From Streptomyces platensis (GTDB lineage: Bacteria > Actinomycetota > Actinomycetes > Streptomycetales > Streptomycetaceae), in the NCBI RefSeq assembly GCF_008704855.1, contig NZ_CP023691.1, forward strand, positions 1,240,001-1,304,000: a stretch of 64,000 nucleotides of DNA. The letters run 5' to 3'. The notes beneath the pieces were generated by a model that did not search any database, was not told the DNA's origin, and saw nothing but the letters and a program-made list of their open reading frames with translations. This document shows, piece by piece, positions 28,074 through 35,725 of the stretch. Each line of letters starts with the position of its first letter. Positions within the stretch are counted from its first letter, which is position 1. The position numbers and the translations under genes were made by a program.

Positions 28074-29044
28074 CACACCAGCTCCTTGTAGCTGTCGTAG
28101 TCGGCATCGGGTTCGCCGGTGGGGCGGTAGCGGTCGGGGAAGCGACCGTCCTCGGTCCACACGGGTTCCACCCGCAGCCCCATGCGGACCCGGTCGTACG
28201 GGATGCCGCCGATCCGGGCGTGCAGGGCCAGGTCGGCGCCGTCCAGGGCGATATGGGCGTAGACGTAGGGCACCTCGATGTCGAGGTTCTTGGCCTTGAT
28301 GTTGACGATGCAGAAGGTGGTGACGGTGCCGCGCGGGCCGACCTCGACCTGAGTGTCGGTGGCGACGCCGCAGGTGGGGCAGGCGCCGCGGGGCGGGACA
28401 TAGACCTTGCGGCAGGAAGGGCAGCGTTCGCCGATGGTCTTGTGGTCCGCGAGCGCCCGGAGGTAGCGGGACTGGGCGCGGCCGGGGGCGTAGGTGTAGT
28501 CGAGCCGGGCGGGGGCGGTGATGCCGGTGACGGGGTCGGCGAACTCCCCGTCGTGCGGGGCGGGTTGGGCGTCGCCCTGCGGCCTCGCTCCGCCCTCGCC
28601 GCCGGGGCTGCCGTCCGGCTCGAAGCAGGCGATGTCGGTGATCGCGCCGGTGCGCTGCGCGGCCCAGCGGATCCGGACCCGCATTCCGGTGCGTACGGCG
28701 TCGGGGCCGGGTGCGTCCAGGGCGTGCAGCAGCGCGGTGTCGGCGCCGTCGAGCCGGACCAGGACCCAGGCGAAGGGGGTGGCGAGCGGCTGGCCGCGGC
28801 GCGGGGACGGGTTCCAGGCCCAGGTGGTGACGGTGCCGGCACTGCCCACCTCGACCAGGTCGCGGATCTCCTCGGCGGTGACCGGGTCGTACTCGGTGGG
28901 CGGTACGACCACCCGGCCGTCGCTCGCCGTGACGCCGAGGACGGTGCGCTCACGCAGCCCGGTGAGAAAGGCGCTCTGGACGGGGCCGAGCGAGCGGGTG
29001 AAGGGGAATTCCACGACGAGGGGCGCCGTGAGGACCTCGGACAT
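28073..29044 (-). CDS. double DUF35 (rubredoxin-like Zn-ribbon/OB-fold) protein
   Basis: A 323-residue protein with two DUF35-type OB folds. The first (about 45-150) has no zinc ribbon. After a linker, the second has the ribbon ERCPSCRKVYVPPRGACPTC (four Cys) and the OB fold GTVTTFCIVNIKAKNLDIEV and YAHIALDGADLALHARIGG. DUF35 proteins bind acyl-CoA and pair with thiolase-fold partners such as Ltp2 or ChsH2. Here it is encoded directly upstream of and coupled to two such partners. It may itself be a pseudo-dimer, giving one asymmetric scaffold for the two different thiolase-like proteins. Confidence 0.87.
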   Translation of the reverse strand: MSEVLTAPLVVEFPFTRSLGPVQSAFLTGLRERTVLGVTASDGRVVVPPTEYDPVTAEEIRDLVEVGSAGTVTTWAWNPSPRRGQPLATPFAWVLVRLDGADTALLHALDAPGPDAVRTGMRVRIRWAAQRTGAITDIACFEPDGSPGGEGGARPQGDAQPAPHDGEFADPVTGITAPARLDYTYAPGRAQSRYLRALADHKTIGERCPSCRKVYVPPRGACPTCGVATDTQVEVGPRGTVTTFCIVNIKAKNLDIEVPYVYAHIALDGADLALHARIGGIPYDRVRMGLRVEPVWTEDGRFPDRYRPTGEPDADYDSYKELV

Positions 29045-29059
29045 ACGGGACTCCTTGCG

Positions 29060-29860
29060 TCAGGCCCGCCGGTAGACGGGCGGGCGCTTCTCCGCGAAGG
29101 CCCGGGAGCCCTCTTTGGCGTCGGCGGTGTCGAAGACCGGCCAGCCGCGGGCGAGTTCGGCCGCCAGCCCGTCGGTCTCGGTCATCCCGGCGGTCTCGTA
29201 GACGGAGGCCTTGACGGCTTCGACGGCCAGCGGGCCACAGGCGTTGATCAGTTCGGCGAGCTCCAGGGCCTTGTCCCGGGCGGTCCCGTCGGGCACGACA
29301 TGGCCGATCAGACCGATGCCTTCGGCCTCCCGCGCGGGGTAGGGCCGGCCGGTGAGCAGCATCTCCAGGGCGTGGGTGCGGGGGATCTGGCGGGCGAGGC
29401 GGACGGTGGAGCCGCCGATCGGGAACAGTCCACGGCGGACCTCGAAGAGCCCGAAGGTGGCGCCCTCGCCGGCGACCCGGATGTCGGTGCCCTGGAGGAT
29501 CTCCGTGCCGCCCGCGACGCAGTACCCCTCGACTGCGGCGATCACCGGCTTGCGGGGGCGGTGGTGGCGCAGCATCGCCTTCCAGTGCAGGTCCGGGTCG
29601 GCGCGCAGCCGGTCGCGGTACTGCTCACCGGCCATTCCGTCGCCCGCGAGGGCCTTGAGGTCCATACCGGCACAGAAGGTGCCACCGGCGCCGGTGAGGA
29701 CGATGGAGCGGATCTCGTCGTCCTCGTCAGCGGCGAGCCAGGCGTCGTACAGGCCCACGAGCATCGGCAGCGAGAGCGCGTTCTTCGCCTCCGGCCGGTT
29801 GAGGGTGAGCACCAGTGCCGCGCCGACGCGCTCCACCGACAGATGTTCCGTACCACCCAT
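29060..29860 (-). CDS. enoyl-CoA hydratase/crotonase-family protein
   Basis: A 266-residue crotonase. The oxyanion-hole loop is AGGTFCAGMDLKALAGDG. The helix that carries the first catalytic Glu in hydratases reads CVAGGTEILQGTDIRVAG, and the second Glu position is kept in TFGLFEVRRGLFPIGGS. A hydratase is therefore plausible, although other crotonase reactions are possible. It is first in the minus-strand operon leading through DUF35 to the thiolase-like pair (15-bp gap). Its promoter region, shared with the divergent acyl-CoA synthetase, holds two candidate operators (29884-29897 and 29925-29941). Confidence 0.9.
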   Translation of the reverse strand: MGGTEHLSVERVGAALVLTLNRPEAKNALSLPMLVGLYDAWLAADEDDEIRSIVLTGAGGTFCAGMDLKALAGDGMAGEQYRDRLRADPDLHWKAMLRHHRPRKPVIAAVEGYCVAGGTEILQGTDIRVAGEGATFGLFEVRRGLFPIGGSTVRLARQIPRTHALEMLLTGRPYPAREAEGIGLIGHVVPDGTARDKALELAELINACGPLAVEAVKASVYETAGMTETDGLAAELARGWPVFDTADAKEGSRAFAEKRPPVYRRA

Positions 29861-29883
29861 GTTCCGTCCTCCCGTCTCACGAC

Positions 29884-29897
29884 GAGAACAGGTTGCA
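29884..29897 (-). promoter_or_regulatory. KstR-like AACnnGTT site
   Basis: GAGAACAGGTTGCA matches the mycobacterial/rhodococcal KstR pattern TnnAACnnGTTnnA except for the first base. It lies about 24 bp upstream of the crotonase start. Compare the full match at 47655-47668. Confidence 0.35.
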
Positions 29898-29924
29898 GTA
29901 GCCGCACACCGACTTCAAGACCTT

Positions 29925-29941
29925 TCTGACAGGTAGTCAGA
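29925..29941. promoter_or_regulatory. TetR-type palindromic operator (motif 1)
   Basis: TCTGACAGGTAGTCAGA is a perfect 6-bp inverted repeat with a 5-bp spacer, centred between the divergent crotonase and acyl-CoA synthetase genes. A site with 11 of 12 identical arm positions lies at 40111-40127 before the nitronate monooxygenase operon. Confidence 0.6.
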
Positions 29942-30022
29942 TTTCTTCGCCGTGGCCCTTCCCAGCTCCTCGCGGCGGCGCTCTAATGACCGCCAAGCCG
30001 ACCCGCCCGGTCTGGAGGAGAC

Positions 30023-31651
30023 ATGGAGTACAACCTTGCCGACCTCTTCGAGTCGATCGTCGACACGGTGCCCGACCGCGAGGCACTGGTGTACGTCGAC
30101 CATCCCGGGACCGGTGCGGAGCGGCGGCTGACGTACGCGGAGCTGGACCGTGCGGCCAACCGCCTGGCCCACCACCTCGCCGCTCACGGCATCGGCCCCG
30201 GCCGGCACGTCGGGCTGCACCTCTACAACGGCATCGAATATCTCCAGGCCGCCTACGCCTGCCTGAAGATCCGCGCCGTCCCGGTCAACGTCAACTACCG
30301 CTACGTGGAAGAGGAGTTGGCCTACCTCTACCGGGACGCCGACCTGGCGGCGCTGGTCTTCGACGCGGAGTTCACCGCGCGGGTGGCCGCCGCCCTCCCC
30401 CAGGCCCCCGGGTTACGGCATCTCGTCCGGGTCGGCACCCCGCCGGCCGGCGCCCCCGAACCACGGATCGCACCCGTCGCCCTCGCGGACGCCGAGGCCG
30501 CCGCTTCCCCCGCCCGCGGCTTCGGCCCGCGCTCCGCCGACGACCGGATCATCATCTACACCGGCGGGACCACCGGCCTGCCCAAGGGCGTGATGTGGCG
30601 CCACGAGGACATCTTCTTCTCCGGAATGGGCGGCGGGGCACCGACCGGTGAACCGGTCAAGCGGCCGCAGGAACTGGCCGAGCGGGTCGCGGCCGGGGGC
30701 GACGGCCTGGTCTTCTTCCCCACTCCCCCGCTGATGCACGGCACCTCCACCCTCACCGCGTTCATCGCCTTCCACTTCGGCCAGAAGGTCGTCATCCACC
30801 GCAAGTACGTGCCCGAGGAGGTGCTGCGGACCATCGAACGGGAGCGGGTCACCAGCGTCTCCCTGGTCGGCGACGCGATGCTGCGCCCGCTCGTCGACGC
30901 GCTCGGCGGGCCGCTCAAGGGCACCGCCTGCTCCTCGCTGTTCAGCGTCAGCAGCTCCGGCGCGATCCTCTCCGAGACGGTACGCGCCCAGTTCAGCGCG
31001 CTGGTCCCGCACGTCATGCTGCTCAACAACTTCGGCTCCTCCGAATCCGGCTTCAACGGCACCGCCACCGAGGACTCCGGCCCGGACAAGGGCTTCCGGC
31101 TCCAGGTCAACTCCCGTACGGCAGTGGTGAATCCGGCGACGTACGAGCCGGTCCCGGTCGGCGAGGTGGGCCGGATCGCCCTCCGCGGGCATGTACCGCT
31201 GGGCTACTACAACGACCCCGTGAAGACCGCCGAGACCTTCTTCGAGGCACGCGGTGACCGATGGGTACTGCTGGGCGATATGGCCACCGTCGACGACGGG
31301 GGCATCGTCACCGTCCTCGGCCGGGGCTCGCAGTGCATCAACTCCGGTGGCGAGAAGATCTATCCGGAGGAGATCGAGCAGGCACTGAAGGCCCATCCGG
31401 ACATCTATGACGCGCTGGTGGCGGGCGTGCCGGACGAGCGGTGGGGCCAGCGGGTCGCCGCCGTGGTGCAACTCCGCCCGGACGCATCGGAGTTGACCCT
31501 GCCGGACATCCAGCGGCACTGCCGGACGCGGCTGGCGGGCTACAAAATCCCGCGCGCCGTCGTCTTCACCGACCACATCCGGCGTTCGCCCAGCGGGAAG
31601 GCGGACTATCGCTGGGCGAAGGCGGTGGCGGCGGGGGAACGGACGGTCTGA
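30023..31651 (+). CDS. acyl-CoA synthetase (FadD, AMP-forming; FadD19-like)
   Basis: A 542-residue ANL-superfamily ligase with GGAGGAG before ATG 30023. The AMP-binding motif is IIIYTGGTTGLPKGVMWRHE. Further hallmarks are LLNNFGSSESGFNGTA, WVLLGDMATVDDGG, SGGEKIYPEEIEQALKAHP and the C-terminal catalytic lysine region RRSPSGKADYRW. MWRHED, the long insertion after it and the length resemble mycobacterial FadD19-type ligases for steroid side-chain or branched acids. It activates a carboxylate with ATP and CoA, feeding the divergent crotonase/thiolase-like module. Codon 131 (30413-30415) is TTA, so expression may be bldA-dependent. Confidence 0.9.
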   Translation: MEYNLADLFESIVDTVPDREALVYVDHPGTGAERRLTYAELDRAANRLAHHLAAHGIGPGRHVGLHLYNGIEYLQAAYACLKIRAVPVNVNYRYVEEELAYLYRDADLAALVFDAEFTARVAAALPQAPGLRHLVRVGTPPAGAPEPRIAPVALADAEAAASPARGFGPRSADDRIIIYTGGTTGLPKGVMWRHEDIFFSGMGGGAPTGEPVKRPQELAERVAAGGDGLVFFPTPPLMHGTSTLTAFIAFHFGQKVVIHRKYVPEEVLRTIERERVTSVSLVGDAMLRPLVDALGGPLKGTACSSLFSVSSSGAILSETVRAQFSALVPHVMLLNNFGSSESGFNGTATEDSGPDKGFRLQVNSRTAVVNPATYEPVPVGEVGRIALRGHVPLGYYNDPVKTAETFFEARGDRWVLLGDMATVDDGGIVTVLGRGSQCINSGGEKIYPEEIEQALKAHPDIYDALVAGVPDERWGQRVAAVVQLRPDASELTLPDIQRHCRTRLAGYKIPRAVVFTDHIRRSPSGKADYRWAKAVAAGERTV

Positions 31652-31679
31652 GGGGCGGGTGAGCCCGGGGTGGGCCACA

Positions 31680-31701
31680 CCCGGGCGGGTCCGCGCCCGG
31701 G
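31680..31701. terminator. terminator hairpin between convergent genes
   Basis: CCCGGGCG (31680-31687) and CGCCCGGG (31694-31701) form an 8-bp stem with a 6-nt loop. It lies between the acyl-CoA synthetase stop and the stop of the chorismate mutase gene. Confidence 0.6.
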
Positions 31702-31716
31702 CCTGGGCGCTCAGCC

Positions 31717-32343
31717 TCAGCCGCAGACCGACCGCAGCGAGCGGGCCAGTGCGCCGGTGTGCAGCGCGTCCAGATGCCGTTCGTGACGGACCCGCACGGC
31801 GGCCGCGGTCAGCAGCGGAGCGCAGTACGGCGCCGAGCGGGCCTGTGGGGAGTCCGCGAGCGCCTGCACCAGCTCGTGGTTGATGCGGTTGATCTCCTTC
31901 CGCACCTGACCGAGGTCGGGCCGCTCGGTCGGCGCCCGGCCGGGGTCCGCTTCCCATGCGCGGTGCAGACCACGCTGCACGATCTTGTTGGCCTCGATCT
32001 GGTCCCGGAAGAACCGCACGGTGGCCTCTGGATCGGCGCCCAGCTGCCGGGCCTGTTCCGCCACCGCCCGCAGCACCTCCTGCTCCCGGGCCGGGTCGTC
32101 GACCGGCCCGCCGGTGCCCCATTTCGCCGCGGCCACCAGATCGGCGGTGGCCAGCCGCTCCGCGGACAGCACGGCGAGCGGCCGGAGCTGCCCGTACGGG
32201 GAGTGCGCGGTGGCGAGAGCCGGTGCGGTGGCCGCGGCCGACGGGGCGACCGGCGCCGCGACGGCCCCCGTGGCGCCGGTGAACAGGACGGTCGCGGCGG
32301 CGCCGGCGATCAGGGCACTCCGTATCGAGGTGGTCAGCTGCAC
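31717..32343 (-). CDS. secreted chorismate mutase (AroQ-gamma class)
   Basis: A 208-residue protein with an N-terminal signal peptide (SALIAGAAATVLFTGATGAV, cleavage near AVAA). The mature part matches the periplasmic/secreted AroQ-gamma class. Signatures are LAVLSAERLATADLVAAAKW, GTGGPVDDPAREQEVLRAVA, FFRDQIEANKIVQRGLHRAW and EINRINHELVQALADS, with an AroQ-like helical core and additional C-terminal helices. It would convert chorismate to prephenate outside the cytoplasm, where the biological purpose is not understood. It stands alone between two terminators. Confidence 0.88.
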   Translation of the reverse strand: MQLTTSIRSALIAGAAATVLFTGATGAVAAPVAPSAAATAPALATAHSPYGQLRPLAVLSAERLATADLVAAAKWGTGGPVDDPAREQEVLRAVAEQARQLGADPEATVRFFRDQIEANKIVQRGLHRAWEADPGRAPTERPDLGQVRKEINRINHELVQALADSPQARSAPYCAPLLTAAAVRVRHERHLDALHTGALARSLRSVCG

Positions 32344-32517
32344 GGTCGGCCTCTCTCGAACCTCAGGCCCCCGGAAGGGGGATGACGGGGAGGACGCACG
32401 GCGACGAGCCCGGGCCCTGCCGTCAAACTACCGCCGCCCGCCCGAAGGACAGGCGGAAGTGCGGCGACAGGGAACCGGGAACCGGACAGGCGCGGACCAC
32501 GGGCCGTGGGCCGTGCG

Positions 32518-32550
32518 GCCGCAGGGCCGTGGTCCGCACGGCCCTGCGGC
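32518..32550 (-). terminator. 14-bp-stem terminator after alpha/beta hydrolase gene
   Basis: GCCGCAGGGCCGTG (32518-32531) pairs perfectly with CACGGCCCTGCGGC (32537-32550) around GTCCG, 5 bp downstream of the hydrolase stop. An alternative 11-bp stem (32492-32502 with 32527-32537) overlaps it and cannot form at the same time. Confidence 0.8.
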
Positions 32551-32554
32551 ACGG

Positions 32555-33253
32555 CTACGGGCGCGGCGCGAGAAACGAGTTGACCGCGGCGAGGAACTCT
32601 CCGGGGCGCTCCTCGTGGACGAGATGGCCGGCGCCCTCGATCGTCACCAGACGGGCATCGGGGATCCGCTCGGCCAGGCCGGCGAGGTGCTCCTGCGGGA
32701 TATGGCTGGACTCGCCACCGCCGATGACCAGGGTCGGTGCGGTGACCTTCGCCGGCGCGTCCCACCACGCGGGGTCGGGCGCATTGCGCTCCGCCACCAC
32801 CGCGGCTTGGGCCTGCCAGTCGAACGGCTGCGGGCCGGCCGGCTGCTCCGGCACCTCCTGCGGCGGGTCGGCGGGCAGCGGCGGGGGCACCTCTTCCAGG
32901 ATCAGCCGGTCCACCAGATCCGGGCGCTCCGCGGCCACCAGCAGGGCGGCCAGCGCACCGAGCGAGTGCCCGATGAGGGCCACCCGCTCCAGACCGAGCG
33001 CCTGGAGGAAGCCGATGACATCGTCCCGCCATCGCGCGAAGCCGTACTCGCCCGGCCAGTCGCTGTGGCCGTGGCCGCGCTGGTCGAGGGCGAAGACCTG
33101 GTGGGTGCCGGCGAGCCGGCCGACCACTCCGCGCCAGTCCTCGCCGTCCTCTCCGAGGCAATGCAGCAGCACGGCCGGGGGCGCATCCTCCTCTCCCCAC
33201 ACCCGGTATGCCAGCTGGACCTCACCGACCTGCACTTTCTGGACGTCACTCAT
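32555..33253 (-). CDS. alpha/beta-fold hydrolase
   Basis: A 232-residue protein from ATG 33253 (MSDVQKVQVGEVQLAYRVWG). Signatures are PAVLLHCLGEDGEDWRGVVG (oxyanion region), FALDQRGHGHSDWPGEYGFA, the nucleophile elbow ALIGHSLGALAALL with Ser97, and the C-terminal IEGAGHLVHEERP histidine. The family includes esterases and C-C bond hydrolases of aromatic degradation; the substrate is not evident. It is divergent from paaK and shares about 120 bp of promoter DNA, including the palindrome at 33336-33353. Confidence 0.87.
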   Translation of the reverse strand: MSDVQKVQVGEVQLAYRVWGEEDAPPAVLLHCLGEDGEDWRGVVGRLAGTHQVFALDQRGHGHSDWPGEYGFARWRDDVIGFLQALGLERVALIGHSLGALAALLVAAERPDLVDRLILEEVPPPLPADPPQEVPEQPAGPQPFDWQAQAAVVAERNAPDPAWWDAPAKVTAPTLVIGGGESSHIPQEHLAGLAERIPDARLVTIEGAGHLVHEERPGEFLAAVNSFLAPRP

Positions 33254-33335
33254 GCGCGGGACGCTACCCGTGAGCCGGCTGCGGCACGCCCCTTGACGTG
33301 TTCGCCGCGCGCTGATTACTTGGATCAGCATGCAG

Positions 33336-33353
33336 CTACCGAATGATCGGTAG
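33336..33353. promoter_or_regulatory. palindromic operator (PaaR-like) at paaK
   Basis: CTACCGA-ATGA-TCGGTAG is a perfect 7-bp inverted repeat. Its ACCG-N6-CGGT core resembles the core I recall for TetR-family PaaR sites controlling phenylacetate genes. It overlaps the most upstream possible ATG (33343) of paaK, favouring a start farther downstream. Confidence 0.55.
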
Positions 33354-33375
33354 GGAAATCGAGGCGGTGAACTCC

Positions 33376-34692
33376 ATGCCGGAAGCGGCTACGGGCAGTG
33401 AGACGTTCGACGAGGTGGAACGGCTCTCCGGGGACGCGTTGCGCGCGCTGCAACTGACCCGGCTGCGCGCCTCGTTGCAGCATGCCTACGACCACGTCCC
33501 GTTCTACCGGGAGTCCTTCGACCGGGCCGGGGTGCATCCGCGGGACTGCCGCTCGCTCGGCGATCTCGGGCTCTTCCCGTTCACCGTCAAGGACGATCTG
33601 CGCGCCCAGTACCCCTTCGGGATGTTCGCCGTCCCCAAGGCGGAGGTGCGCCGTATCCATGCCTCCAGCGGCACCACCGGCCGCCCGACGGTCGTCGGCT
33701 ACACCGAGCGCGATCTGTCGCACTGGGCGGATGTGGTCGCCCGTTCCCTCCACGCGGCCGGCGGCCGGCCCGGGCACACCGTCCATATCGCGTACGGATA
33801 CGGGCTGTTCACCGGCGGACTGGGCGCTCACTACGGCGCGGAGCGGCTCGGCTGCACGGTCGTCCCGGCGTCCGGCGGAATGACCGCCCGCCAGGTGCAG
33901 ATCATCCAGGACTTCCGCCCCGAGATCATCATGGTCACGCCGTCGTACATGCTCACCCTGCTGGACGAGTTCGAGCGGCAGGGCATCGATCCCCGTACGA
34001 CCTCGCTCCGGGTGGGTGTCTTCGGCGCCGAGCCCTGGACGCAGGCGATGCGCCGCGAGATCGAGGAGCGGTTCGCGATCGACGCCGTGGACATATACGG
34101 CCTGTCGGAGGTCATGGGTCCGGGCGTCGCCCAGGAGTGTGTGGAGACCAAGGACGGGCTGCACATCTGGGAGGACCACTTCTATCCGGAGGTGGTCGAC
34201 CCGATCACCGGCGAGGTGCTGCCGGACGGGGCGCACGGCGAGCTGGTGTTCACCTCGCTCACCAAGGAGGCGATGCCGGTGATCCGCTACCGCACCCGGG
34301 ATCTGACCCGGCTGCTGCCCGGCACCGCCCGCCCCGCCTTCCGCCGGATGGAGAAGATCACCGGACGCAGCGACGACATGATCATTCTGCGGGGGGTCAA
34401 TCTCTTCCCCGCGCAGATCGAGGAGATCGTGCTGCGCACCCCCGGCATCGCCCCGCACTTCCAGCTCAGGCTGACCCGGGAAGGCCGGATGGACCGGCTG
34501 ACCGTGCGTGCCGAGGCCCGGCCGGAGGCGACCTCTGACGAGCGGACGGCAGCCGTCGGGCTGATCGCGCACAGCGTCAAGGAAGGCATCGGGGTCTCGG
34601 TCGCGGTCGAGATCGTCGATCCGGAGACCCTGGAGCGTTCGGTCGGCAAGATCAAGCGCATCGTCGACGCCCGGCCGCGGGACACCGCCTGA
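33376..34692 (+). CDS. paaK: phenylacetate-CoA ligase
   Basis: A 438-residue enzyme from ATG 33376 (MPEAATGSETFDEVERLSGD). In-frame alternatives are GTG 33367 and ATG 33343; GAGGCGGTGA precedes 33376, and 33343 lies inside an operator. PaaK hallmarks are AYDHVPFYRESFDRAGVHP, FPFTVKDDLRAQYPFGMFA, HASSGTTGRPTVVGYTERDL, YGLSEVMGPGVAQECVE, IWEDHFYPEVVDP and GRSDDMIILRGVNLFPAQIE. It makes phenylacetyl-CoA from phenylacetate, CoA and ATP. The other paa genes are not in this window, so it is an isolated entry enzyme here. Confidence 0.93.
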   Translation: MPEAATGSETFDEVERLSGDALRALQLTRLRASLQHAYDHVPFYRESFDRAGVHPRDCRSLGDLGLFPFTVKDDLRAQYPFGMFAVPKAEVRRIHASSGTTGRPTVVGYTERDLSHWADVVARSLHAAGGRPGHTVHIAYGYGLFTGGLGAHYGAERLGCTVVPASGGMTARQVQIIQDFRPEIIMVTPSYMLTLLDEFERQGIDPRTTSLRVGVFGAEPWTQAMRREIEERFAIDAVDIYGLSEVMGPGVAQECVETKDGLHIWEDHFYPEVVDPITGEVLPDGAHGELVFTSLTKEAMPVIRYRTRDLTRLLPGTARPAFRRMEKITGRSDDMIILRGVNLFPAQIEEIVLRTPGIAPHFQLRLTREGRMDRLTVRAEARPEATSDERTAAVGLIAHSVKEGIGVSVAVEIVDPETLERSVGKIKRIVDARPRDTA

Positions 34693-34781
34693 CGGCTGGG
34701 CGGCTGGCGGCTGGCGGCTGGCGGCTGGCGGCTGGCGGCTGGCGGCTGGCGGCTGGCGGCTGGCGGCTGGCGGCTGGCGGC
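34693..34781. repeat. 7-bp tandem repeat (CGGCTGG, 11 perfect copies)
   Basis: CGGCTGG is repeated 11 times without change at 34701-34777. A degenerate 8-bp copy precedes it (34693-34700) and a partial copy follows (34778-34781). It begins immediately after the paaK stop and ends 21 bp before the convergent VOC gene's stop. It looks like a variable-number tandem repeat. Confidence 0.95.
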
Positions 34782-34802
34782 AACCGTCCGCGGGAGGTCC
34801 GC

Positions 34803-35603
34803 TCAGGTCATCGTCGGGTCCCCCTTGATCAGTGCGAACGGGGCCCCGGCCGGGTCCCTGACCACGGCCAGCCGGCCGACGCCGGGGGCATCGGTGGGCG
34901 GGATCAGGACCGTGGCGCCCTGGCCGGTGGCCGCGGCGAAGGTGGCGTCACAGTCGGTCACACCGAAATACGGGTGCCACTCCGGGGTCGAACCGGCCTT
35001 CAGGTTCTCCTCCGGCAGCTGCATGATGCCGCCCTGCCCGGTGTCGTCGCCCTGGCCGCCGCCCGGGGCGGACACGACGGAGTAGATGAGGTCGCCGCCC
35101 ATCGGCATGTCCTGGTGGTCCCAGGAGAAGACGGAGCGGTAGAAGTCCTTCGCCGCCGCCGCGTCGGTGGTGTACAGCTCCGTCCAGCAGAGCGTGTTCG
35201 GCTCCATCACCCGTTCCAGGCCCTGCACATCGCCCGGCTGCCATACGGCGAAGTCGGCGCCCGCCGGGTCGGTGAAGGCGGCCAGCCGGCCGGCGGTGAA
35301 GACCTCCATCGGCGGGACGCGCACCGCGCCGCCGGCCTGCTCCACCGCCTTGACGGTGGCGTCCGCGTCGGGGGTCTGGAAGTACACGGTCCAGGCGGAG
35401 CCGGCGCCCTCCTCCGTCAGCGGGCCGATCGCAGCGACCGTCTTGCCGCCGAGCTGAAAGAAGCCGTACCCGCCGGCATCCGGGCCGGCCGACTGGAAGC
35501 TCCAGCCGAACACCGCGGAGTAGAAGGAGACCGCGGCGTCGATATCGGGGGTTCCCAGGTCGAGCCAGTTCGGGGTGCCCGGGACGAAGTTGGTGGTCAG
35601 CAT
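34803..35603 (-). CDS. double-VOC (glyoxalase/bleomycin-resistance fold) protein
   Basis: A 266-residue protein with two VOC domains. The first (about 8-125) has PNWLDLGTPDIDAAVSFYSA, VFGWSF and GRLAAFTDPAGADFAVWQPG. The second (about 135-262) has TLCWTELYTTDAAAAKDFYR, SVFSWDHQDM and GRLAVVRDPAGAPFALIKG. The arrangement matches the Streptomyces hydroxylase/CFP-30B-like VOC group. Metal-ligand positions are only partly obvious, so enzymatic activity is uncertain. A second double-VOC protein is encoded at 48378-49136. Confidence 0.87.
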   Translation of the reverse strand: MLTTNFVPGTPNWLDLGTPDIDAAVSFYSAVFGWSFQSAGPDAGGYGFFQLGGKTVAAIGPLTEEGAGSAWTVYFQTPDADATVKAVEQAGGAVRVPPMEVFTAGRLAAFTDPAGADFAVWQPGDVQGLERVMEPNTLCWTELYTTDAAAAKDFYRSVFSWDHQDMPMGGDLIYSVVSAPGGGQGDDTGQGGIMQLPEENLKAGSTPEWHPYFGVTDCDATFAAATGQGATVLIPPTDAPGVGRLAVVRDPAGAPFALIKGDPTMT

Positions 35604-35725
35604 GGCAGGACCTCCGTTGCACGGATCGTGACGTGCACGGCGGTGTGCGCGTCGTTTCTCAGCATGGCAGGGGGCACTGACAGCCGCCCTGCACGCACAC
35701 CGCGCCCGGCCCGGCCCGGCCCGGC

